This document shows positions 1 through 6,525 of a stretch of 8,462 bases of DNA, piece by piece. A program made the position numbers and the translations under genes. This DNA is from Solimonas sp966252075. GTDB lineage: Bacteria > Pseudomonadota > Gammaproteobacteria > Nevskiales > Nevskiaceae. Location: assembly GCA_966252075.1 (NCBI GenBank), contig CBINNP010000152.1:1-8462 (forward strand). Direction: 5' to 3'. How positions within the stretch are numbered: position 1 is the first letter of the stretch; every line of letters begins with the position of its first letter. Below the pieces are notes generated by a model. That model ran no database searches. It worked only from the letters and a program-made list of their open reading frames with translations, and was not told the DNA's origin.

Positions 1-986
1 GTAAACGTCGCGCCGGTAATGTCGGACGGCTGCAGCCGTCCGGCCTGCGCGCGCAGTTCCGCGGCATCGTCGAGCATGATCAGCGTCGGCCCGCCCTCGT
101 TCCAGCCGAGTCGCGTGAAGCGCGGCATCAGCTCCAGCCCGGCCGGGCTGGCGAAGGCCTGCGGCGGCTGGCTGGCATCGTGCTGCCAGCGCTGCAGCTG
201 TTCATGCAGCGCCGGCAGGGCCGCCGCGAGCGGGCGCAGGGGGGTCGTCGCCCCGCCGCTGAGCCGGCGCGCGGCGACGTTGGCGCTGCGGATCAGGCCC
301 TCGGCGTCGATCACCAGTACGCCGGCGTGCATCGAGGCGATCACGCTGTCGTTGAGCTGGCTGAGGTTGAGGTATTCGCTGCCGACGCGTTCGATCGCCG
401 CTTCGCTGCGTCGCGCGCGCTGGCCGACCATCGCCGCGGTCAGGCTGGTGGCGAAGAACATCAGGCCGAGCAGGCCGGTTTCCGAGAAATCGTTGCTGTC
501 GAAATACAGCGCGCGCAGTTGCCGCAGCGCCTCCTCGCCAAGCACCAGCAGCGTTGCCGCCGCCGCCAGCACCAGCGCCAGGCGGATCGGCAGCACCAGG
601 CTGCAGCCGACCAGCGGTGGTACCAGCAGCACGCCCAGGCCACCGCCGACACCGCCGGTGCTGTAGACCAGCACGCCGATCGCCGCCAGGTCGACCGCGA
701 AATGCAAAAAGGTCTGTGCCGTCAGCGACACCCGGCGGTTCAGCGCCAGGCCCTGCAGCAGCAGCGCCATTACCGCGTAGCTCAGGCAGCCGGCTCCGAA
801 CAGCCGCGGCGGTACCGTGGCGAAGTAGTCCGGGGCGTAGCCAAAGCGGAACAGGAACAGCAGCACCGCCACCAGCAGCAGCCGGTACGGCCCCAGGATC
901 GCCAGCACGCGCCAGTCCTCGGCGCGGTCGCCGCGTTCCGCGCCGAGCCGCGCGGCGCGGCGGATCAGTCGCTGCAGCGGCCGCAC
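1..986 (-). CDS. pilS: PilS-type sensor histidine kinase, N-terminal part (partial at left edge)
   Basis: This is the sensor kinase of the PilS-PilR two-component system, which in pseudomonads controls type IV pilin transcription from the inner membrane. The frame is open for 328 codons and leaves the window at base 1. Numbered from the GTG at 986, hydrophobic segments lie near residues 29-47, 61-80, 89-109, 115-150 (probably two) and 170-188, as in the multi-helix PilS sensor. A PAS-like domain follows from about 210 to 310 (NDSVIASMHAGVLVIDAEG). The kinase core (H-box, ATPase) is outside the window. The start is uncertain. GTG 986 overlaps the upstream gene by 22 nt and keeps a short cytoplasmic N-terminus as in known PilS. 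GTG 908 has a better ribosome site (GAGGA at 916-920, 7-nt spacing) but would remove it. Oddly, after residue 318 the sequence no longer resembles the expected approach to the H-box. Assignment is by recalled family pattern. Confidence 0.78.
   Translation of the reverse strand, partial: MRPLQRLIRRAARLGAERGDRAEDWRVLAILGPYRLLLVAVLLFLFRFGYAPDYFATVPPRLFGAGCLSYAVMALLLQGLALNRRVSLTAQTFLHFAVDLAAIGVLVYSTGGVGGGLGVLLVPPLVGCSLVLPIRLALVLAAAATLLVLGEEALRQLRALYFDSNDFSETGLLGLMFFATSLTAAMVGQRARRSEAAIERVGSEYLNLSQLNDSVIASMHAGVLVIDAEGLIRSANVAARRLSGGATTPLRPLAAALPALHEQLQRWQHDASQPPQAFASPAGLELMPRFTRLGWNEGGPTLIMLDDAAELRAQAGRLQPSDITGATF
23..42. repeat. 20-bp perfect palindrome inside pilS
   Basis: Bases 23-42 equal their own reverse complement, centred on a PstI-like CTGCAG. 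The palindrome lies in the pilS reading frame, exactly where the translated protein stops resembling the PilS family. It may be chance in GC-rich DNA, an operator or recombination site, or a mark of a rearrangement or assembly joint. Confidence 0.6.
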
Positions 987-1180
987 AGCTGGGCGCGCGA
1001 CAGGGCGGACTGCGGCAGGTGGGTGCCGCAGCGGGCGCAGCGGCCCATCGGCTCGTAGGTCTGCTCCGGCCGGGGCACTTGCGGCGGCGATTTGCGGCCG
1101 ATCGACGCCCGGCTGGCGCGAATCAGGCGCACGATCAGGTAGATCGCCGCCGCCAGCAACAGGAAACGGAACAGATTCAT
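965..1180 (-). CDS. PP0621 family protein (small membrane-anchored Cys4 protein)
   Basis: A 71-residue protein of unknown function. Residues 3-20 form one hydrophobic helix (LFRFLLLAAAIYLIVRLI), followed by a basic, proline-rich linker. A C-terminal knuckle has two cysteine pairs, C48-x2-C51 and C66-x2-C69, with a GTHLP element between them, which suggests zinc binding. This pattern matches the PP0621 family, which I recall next to pilS in other gammaproteobacteria. The ATG at 1180 is chosen because the protein then starts directly with the membrane helix. The in-frame ATG at 1216 would overlap the candidate -10 box and adds residues unlike the family. No strong ribosome site is visible. It probably shares a transcript with pilS, whose start overlaps its end. 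Confidence 0.75.
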   Translation of the reverse strand: MNLFRFLLLAAAIYLIVRLIRASRASIGRKSPPQVPRPEQTYEPMGRCARCGTHLPQSALSRAQLCGRCSD

Positions 1181-1214
1181 GTGGGCGAACCGGATATTGC
1201 AAAGGTCTACGACC

Positions 1215-1220
1215 ATTGTA
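1215..1220 (-). promoter_or_regulatory. Candidate -10 element for the PP0621-pilS transcript
   Basis: Read on the minus strand, the bases are TACAAT, matching five of six positions of the sigma70 -10 consensus. They lie about 34 nt upstream of the ATG at 1180. No convincing -35 box is found at the usual distance, so this rests on the -10 match and its position only. Confidence 0.3.
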
Positions 1221-1264
1221 GGGGGTGTGCTTTTTGCGCGATGGTCGCGTGCTAAGTGACAATG

Positions 1265-1292
1265 GGGGCCGCAACGGCGCGACCCCTTTTTT
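1265..1292 (+). terminator. Terminator-like hairpin in the sucC leader
   Basis: On the plus strand GGGG (1265-1268) pairs with CCCC (1283-1286). After a C/A mismatch, 1270-1272 pairs with 1279-1281, leaving a 6-nt loop. Six T (1287-1292) follow directly, the layout of a factor-independent terminator. It ends 24 nt before the sucC ATG, so it is either the end of an unseen plus-strand transcript or a leader attenuator of sucCD. I found only a weak promoter candidate (TTGCGC 1234, GACAAT 1258), which would start transcription within the hairpin and argue against attenuation. Confidence 0.4.
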
Positions 1293-1316
1293 CTTGAATT
1301 ATCTGGTGGACAGTTA

Positions 1317-2483
<1,167 letters not shown>

Positions 2484-2486
2484 GCC

Positions 2487-3362
2487 ATGTCCATCCTCAT
2501 CAACAAGAACACCCGCGTCATCTGCCAGGGCTTCACCGGCAAGCAGGGCACCTTCCATTCCGAGCAGGGCATCGCCTACGGCACCAAGATGGTCGGCGGC
2601 GTATCGCCGGGCAAGGGCGGCAGCAAGCATCTCAATCTGCCGGTGTTCAACACCGCGCATGACGCCGTCAAGGAAACGGGCGCCGATGCGACGATGATCT
2701 ACGTGCCGGCGCCGGGCGCCGCGGACGCGATCCTCGAAGCGGCCGATGCCGGCATCAAGGTCATCATCTGCATCACCGAAGGCATCCCGGTGACCGACAT
2801 GATCAAGGTCAAGGCGGCGCTGCGCGCGCAATATCCGGATTCCGTGCTGGTCGGTCCGAACTGCCCGGGCGTGATCACGCCGGGCGAATGCAAGATCGGC
2901 ATCATGCCGGGGCACATCCACAAGCCGGGCAAGATCGGCGTGGTGTCGCGCTCGGGCACGCTGACCTATGAAACGGTCCATCAGACCACGCAGAACGGCC
3001 TGGGCCAGAGCACCTGCGTCGGTATCGGCGGCGATCCGGTCCGCGGCCTCGGCTTCATCGACGTGATCTCGCTGTTCGAGAAGGACCCGGCGACCGAAGG
3101 CATCATCATGGTCGGCGAGATCGGCGGCTCTTCGGAAGAAGAAGCAGCCGAGTACATCAAGGCCAACGTCAAGAAGCCGGTGGTTGCCTACATCGCCGGC
3201 GTCACCGCGCCGCCGGGCAAGCGCATGGGCCATGCCGGCGCGATCATCGCCGGCGGCAAGGGCACAGCCGACGAGAAGTTTGCGGCGCTGGAAGCCGCCG
3301 GCGTCAAGACCGTCCGCTCGCCGGCCGATCTGGGCGCGGCGATGCTGTCGCTGCTCAAGTAA
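2487..3362 (+). CDS. sucD: Succinyl-CoA synthetase, alpha subunit
   Basis: SucD binds CoA and carries the histidine that is transiently phosphorylated during the succinyl-CoA synthetase reaction; it pairs with SucC. The protein has 291 residues against 289 in E. coli. An N-terminal CoA-binding Rossmann domain begins with MSILINKNTRVICQGFTG. The ligase half has the GPNCPGVITPGECKIG block near residue 123 and the SRSGTLTYE block at 154. The phospho-histidine is H249 in RMGHAGAIIAGGKGTADEK. The ATG lies 3 nt after the sucC stop. A weak AGGG (2473-2476) is the only ribosome site, so translation is probably coupled to sucC. A strong terminator 18 nt downstream ends the two-gene operon. Nothing in it is broken or unusual. 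Confidence 0.98.
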   Translation: MSILINKNTRVICQGFTGKQGTFHSEQGIAYGTKMVGGVSPGKGGSKHLNLPVFNTAHDAVKETGADATMIYVPAPGAADAILEAADAGIKVIICITEGIPVTDMIKVKAALRAQYPDSVLVGPNCPGVITPGECKIGIMPGHIHKPGKIGVVSRSGTLTYETVHQTTQNGLGQSTCVGIGGDPVRGLGFIDVISLFEKDPATEGIIMVGEIGGSSEEEAAEYIKANVKKPVVAYIAGVTAPPGKRMGHAGAIIAGGKGTADEKFAALEAAGVKTVRSPADLGAAMLSLLK

Positions 3363-3380
3363 GCCGCATCACGCTGCAGG

Positions 3381-3407
3381 AAAAGGCCCGCGCAAGCGGG
3401 CCTTTTT
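3381..3407 (+). terminator. Intrinsic terminator of sucCD
   Basis: A perfect 11-bp stem (3381-3391 with 3396-3406) closes on a GCAA (GNRA-type) tetraloop. Its core is GGCCCGC/GCGGGCC, flanked by AAAA and followed by T5 (3403-3407). It begins 18 nt after the sucD stop and separates sucCD from the next gene. Confidence 0.93.
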
Positions 3408-3566
3408 CGTTGTCGCTCGTTCGCGGCGCGGTGCCGGAGCGGTGGGGGGCGATATGCAATCTGAGCGCGGCTTTCTGGTGGGCATCGCCATCGGTGCGCA
3501 GAAAACGCTGGAGATTGCGCAGGCGGCGGCGCTAGTCTCGCCGCTCGCGTGCAAATGGAATCGATC

Positions 3567-4505
3567 ATGAAGGCTGCGCATCTGCTGTCGATCTGCGGCT
3601 GTCTGTTGCTGGGCGCCTGCGCCGCGGCAGCACAGCGCGCGGCTGGCAATACGGCACCGGAGGCCGATCGCCGCGCCATCCTGGCGATGCTCGGCGAGTA
3701 CGAAGTGCGTTTTGAATTCGCCGAAACGGTGGTGCTGCAGCCGGACTATCAGCGTCGCCAGATCAAGACCACCGGCGGCGACGAGACCGTGGTGCTGGTC
3801 AGCGACGATGGCCGCCGGATCTCGCTGCAGCATCTGCTGGTCGCCGGCGGCCATGTCGTCAAGCACTGGCGGCAGGACTGGGAATATGAGGCGCCGCGTC
3901 GTCTCGAATTCAGTGAGGACCAGACCTGGCGCCTGCGCGAGATCCCGACGCAGAAGACGCGCGGCGCGTGGACGCAATGCGTCTATGAAGTCAGCGATGC
4001 GCCGCGCTACTGCGGCACCGGCCGCTGGCAGTACAAGGGCGAGACCGCGACCTGGACGTCCGATGCGACCTGGCGGCCGCTGCCGCGTCGCGAGTACACC
4101 GTCCGCAAGGACTACAACGCGGTGGCGGCGATCAACCGCCACAGCATCGTGCCGGGTGGCTGGACGCACGAGCAGGACAACACCAAGGTGGTCCGCGACG
4201 GCGAGCAGCTGCGCCAGGAGCTGGTGCGCGAGTTCGGCTTCAACGATTACCGCCGCACCACGCGCGTCGACTTCACGCCTGCCTACGACTACTGGAAGGC
4301 CACTGCCCCGTACTGGGCACGTGTGCGCGCCGAGTGGGATGCGCGCCTCGCGGCCGGACACGGCCTGCGGCTCAACACCGCGATCGACGGCATGGCGCTG
4401 ATCGAACCACTGTTCGGCGAGGCCGACGAAAGCAGTGAAGGCAAGGTCGTCAGCGACGCACAGATCGACGCGGTATTCGATCGCTGGGTCACGCCAGCGC
4501 CGTAG
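3567..4505 (+). CDS. DUF6607-family envelope protein, probable lipoprotein
   Basis: The function is unknown. The N-terminus is a secretion signal: K2, a hydrophobic stretch at 6-17, then LGAC with C18 as a possible lipobox cysteine followed by alanine, which would favour the outer membrane; ordinary signal-peptidase cleavage after the alanine run is also possible. The mature part is rich in Trp, Tyr and Arg. Blocks such as ISLQHLL (85-91), GHVVKHWRQDWEYEAPR (95-111), RGAWTQCVYEVSDAPRYCG (132-150) and GWTHEQDNTKVV (198-209) are what I recall of DUF6607. C138 and C149 could form a disulfide. The ATG at 3567 is preferred over ATG 3555 or GTG 3549 because the signal peptide then starts correctly and GGAA (3557-3560) lies 6 nt upstream. 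The adjoining FecI-like remnant suggests an iron-uptake context, an inference from neighbourhood only. Confidence 0.75.
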   Translation: MKAAHLLSICGCLLLGACAAAAQRAAGNTAPEADRRAILAMLGEYEVRFEFAETVVLQPDYQRRQIKTTGGDETVVLVSDDGRRISLQHLLVAGGHVVKHWRQDWEYEAPRRLEFSEDQTWRLREIPTQKTRGAWTQCVYEVSDAPRYCGTGRWQYKGETATWTSDATWRPLPRREYTVRKDYNAVAAINRHSIVPGGWTHEQDNTKVVRDGEQLRQELVREFGFNDYRRTTRVDFTPAYDYWKATAPYWARVRAEWDARLAAGHGLRLNTAIDGMALIEPLFGEADESSEGKVVSDAQIDAVFDRWVTPAP

Positions 4506-4611
4506 ATTTTCCGCGCCGCCAGCGGGGCGGGGCGATGCTGGATTGCCCGCCTCCGCCCAGCCAGCCCGCGCAGCCAAGGCCCCTCGACGCCCGTTCGACG
4601 CCTGCCTGCGC

Positions 4612-4831
4612 ATGTCATTGTCTTTCCGTCCCGACCCCATCGCTGCGCGCGCTGTATCGCGAGCATCGCGGCTGGCTGCAGGACTGGCTGCGGCGGCGGC
4701 TGGACTGCTCCGAGCAGGCAGCGGATCTGACGCAGGACACTTTCTCCGCGTGCTGCGCCAGCGTGCCGAGCCAGCCCGGCTGGCGTGAGCCGCGCGCCTA
4801 TCTGGGCGCAACCGCGAGCCGGGCAACCTGA
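4612..4831 (+). pseudogene. Remnant of a FecI-like ECF RNA polymerase sigma factor
   Basis: Only sigma region 2 is recognisable. Codons 4640-4744 read SLRALYREHRGWLQDWLRR and continue to SEQAADLTQDTF, typical of FecI-type iron-responsive ECF sigma factors. The natural continuation (FLRVLRQRAEPARL, 4741-4782) is in another frame, implying a lost base near 4740. REPRAYL then returns to the first frame at 4784, implying an extra base near 4783. The likely natural start, the ATG at 4612 (MSLSFRPDP), is in a third frame. After about 4813 similarity ends and a stop follows at 4829-4831. Region 4 is absent, as are any fecR and receptor genes, so the gene cannot make a working sigma factor. The 106 nt between it and the preceding gene show nothing I can name. 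Confidence 0.75.
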
Positions 4832-4880
4832 CAGTCATGAGACGCGGGCGCTTCTGAATGAGGTGCAGGTCGAATGCCGA

Positions 4881-6254
4881 TCACGCACTAAACTTTTGGC
4901 GGCCAATGGCACCGAAAATTTCATCAATCGAGCTCAACTTTATCCTTGGACGAGAAGCCCGAGCCCCCTCACGGCATTCCGTTGCATCGATTGTCTGCCA
5001 GTCGCGGTAGTTCGTGGCCATTACCCGCCGCTCGCCGAGCTTTGCCATCACCGTGTCCGCGTCCAGAGTTCCCTGCTCGGGCAAGCGACCGGCGTGGGCG
5101 TCTTCGAGCAAGGATTGCACGCAGTCACGCGCACACTTTTTATTGCTGCCGATGATTCCTTGTGGGCCTCGCCGAATCCAGCCCGTCACGTAACTGCCCG
5201 GTATGGCCTGCCGGCCTGCGAGCACGCGGCCAGCGCGATTTGGAATGACGCCCCGCACGTCGTCAAAAGGAAGTCCCGCCATAGCCCGGCCTCGATAGCC
5301 GATAGCAGCGAGAACCAGTCCTGTGCGTATCACTGTGCTTTCGCCGGCCGGATTGCTTGGCACGGCAATACGTAAACCCTCTACGCGAGCGGCTCCCATC
5401 ACCTCGATAGGAGTGGTATGGAACCGCAGGATGATGCGTCTTGCGCCGGCACTCCGCTGCTTACATAGCCGCTTTAAAACTTGCATTTTCAATACGCTAT
5501 CAGCGTCGCTCGACATTACGGCGGCTGCGGCGCTGGCATCTTCAACCGAGATCGCCGTATCCGGCAGTTCGCCCAGTTCCTCCAGTTCCGGGAAGTTGAA
5601 CGCGGCGTCCTGCGGACCCCGGCGACCCAGGATCAGGATCTCGCGAATCTTGCTCGCTGATAATGCTTCGAGCGCGTGGGCCGCGATATCGGTCTTGCGC
5701 AGTTCGTCGATTGGCTTGAGCAGGATGCGGGCGACGTCCATCGAGACATTGCCGTTGCCGACGATCACGGCGCGCTCGCCGCTCAGGTCGAAACTCAGCT
5801 GGCTGAAGTCCGGATGGCCGTTGTACCAGCCGACGAACTGTCGCGCCGAGCTGCTGCCGGGCAGGTCCTCGCCTGGCACACCGAGGCGACGCTCGTCGTC
5901 GGCGCCGAAGGCATAGATCACCGCGTCGTACCAGGCCGACAGGTCCGCCGGCGTGACCGAATCACCGATCTGGACGTTGCCGATGAGGCGGAATCCCGGC
6001 CGATGGGCGATGGCGTCGTAGAGCCGGCTCATTTTCTTCTTGTCCGGATGATCCGGCGCCACACCGCCACGGATCAATCCCCAGGGTGTCGGCAGGCGGT
6101 CGATCACATCGACTTCGATCGGTATGCAGACACGCTTGATGAGCTTGCCATCGACGTAGGTTCCACCGGGCGTCTCGAGCAGGTGGCCGGCAGCATACAT
6201 GCCGGAAGGTCCGCTGCCGACGATGGCCACACGCAGCGGCCGCAGCTCAGACAC
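4881..6254 (-). CDS. FprA/FprB-type ferredoxin--NADP reductase (FAD)
   Basis: A cytoplasmic flavoprotein of the FprA/adrenodoxin-reductase family, passing electrons between NADP(H) and a ferredoxin. With the GTG start at 6254 it has 457 residues, close to mycobacterial FprA (456). The FAD-binding GSGPSG motif is at 13-18, followed by PTPWGLIRGGVAPDHP (55-70). The NADP domain has GNGNVSMD (166-173) and GRRGP (210-214). The C-terminal flavin-site block GWIRRGPQGIIG is at 358-369. GTG 6254 is chosen because the first Rossmann strand starts at residue 7 and GGAG (6262-6265) lies 7 nt upstream. Longer open frame upstream only overlaps the ferredoxin gene. The start overlaps the ferredoxin end by 8 nt, so translation is probably coupled. 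The 3' half is less GC-rich, and codons around 5461-5520 are unusual (TTA, CTA, GTA, AAA). Whether NADP or NAD is preferred cannot be read here. Confidence 0.92.
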   Translation of the reverse strand: MSELRPLRVAIVGSGPSGMYAAGHLLETPGGTYVDGKLIKRVCIPIEVDVIDRLPTPWGLIRGGVAPDHPDKKKMSRLYDAIAHRPGFRLIGNVQIGDSVTPADLSAWYDAVIYAFGADDERRLGVPGEDLPGSSSARQFVGWYNGHPDFSQLSFDLSGERAVIVGNGNVSMDVARILLKPIDELRKTDIAAHALEALSASKIREILILGRRGPQDAAFNFPELEELGELPDTAISVEDASAAAAVMSSDADSVLKMQVLKRLCKQRSAGARRIILRFHTTPIEVMGAARVEGLRIAVPSNPAGESTVIRTGLVLAAIGYRGRAMAGLPFDDVRGVIPNRAGRVLAGRQAIPGSYVTGWIRRGPQGIIGSNKKCARDCVQSLLEDAHAGRLPEQGTLDADTVMAKLGERRVMATNYRDWQTIDATECREGARASRPRIKLSSIDEIFGAIGRQKFSA

Positions 6255-6525
6255 CGGCGGGCTCCGCCTGCTTGACGCGGAAGTGTTCGGCGTTGATCTG
6301 CGCGTAGTGCTGCCACTTTGCCGGCAGGCGGTCTCGCGAGAATATCGCGGTGACCGGACAGGCTTCTTCACAGGCACCGCAATCGACGCAGGTATCGGGG
6401 TCGATGTAGAGCTGCGGCGTCGAGCCAAAGCCGGCTTCATCTGGCATCGGCCGGATGCAATCGACCGGACAAACTTCGACGCAGGAATAGTCCGCGACGC
6501 AGGGCGCTGCCACGACATAGCTCAT
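6247..6525 (-). CDS. FprB-like ferredoxin with two iron-sulfur clusters
   Basis: A 92-residue soluble electron carrier. The second motif, C46-x2-C49-x2-C52-x3-C56-P, is a classical [4Fe-4S] site. The first motif is C9-x2-D12-x2-C15-x3-C19-P with an extra C23, so the usual second cysteine is aspartate. That fits either a [3Fe-4S] cluster or an Asp-ligated [4Fe-4S] cluster. Order and spacing resemble the N-terminal ferredoxin domain of Mycobacterium tuberculosis FprB, including the long insert PMPDEAGFGSTPQLYIDP between the two motifs. The ATG at 6525 is fixed by AGGAGG (6533-6538) 7 nt upstream and overlaps the stop of the upstream molybdoenzyme (ATGA). Its end overlaps the reductase start by 8 nt in another frame. 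The context implies that it shuttles electrons between these two enzymes. Confidence 0.93.
   Translation of the reverse strand: MSYVVAAPCVADYSCVEVCPVDCIRPMPDEAGFGSTPQLYIDPDTCVDCGACEEACPVTAIFSRDRLPAKWQHYAQINAEHFRVKQAEPAGV

Noticed and set aside
19..1255. Several plus-strand frames over the pilS region
   Set aside because: Their products are Ala/Pro/Gln/Arg-rich with no domains, while the minus strand gives membrane helices, a PAS-like domain and the Cys4 protein.
4506..4560. Possible terminator after the DUF6607 gene formed by G- and C-rich runs
   Set aside because: The pairing is imperfect and no T-tract follows.
3369..4838. A 489-codon antisense frame over the DUF6607 gene and the sigma remnant
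   Set aside because: It is Ala/Arg-rich, crosses the sucCD terminator and the gene boundaries, and has no recognisable domain; the plus-strand gene has a signal peptide and family blocks.
6255..6518. An N-terminal extension of the reductase up to an ATG at 6518
   Set aside because: The added 88 residues are Ser/Arg-rich out-of-frame reading of the ferredoxin gene. The flavin-binding strand starts right after GTG 6254, which has a well-placed GGAG.
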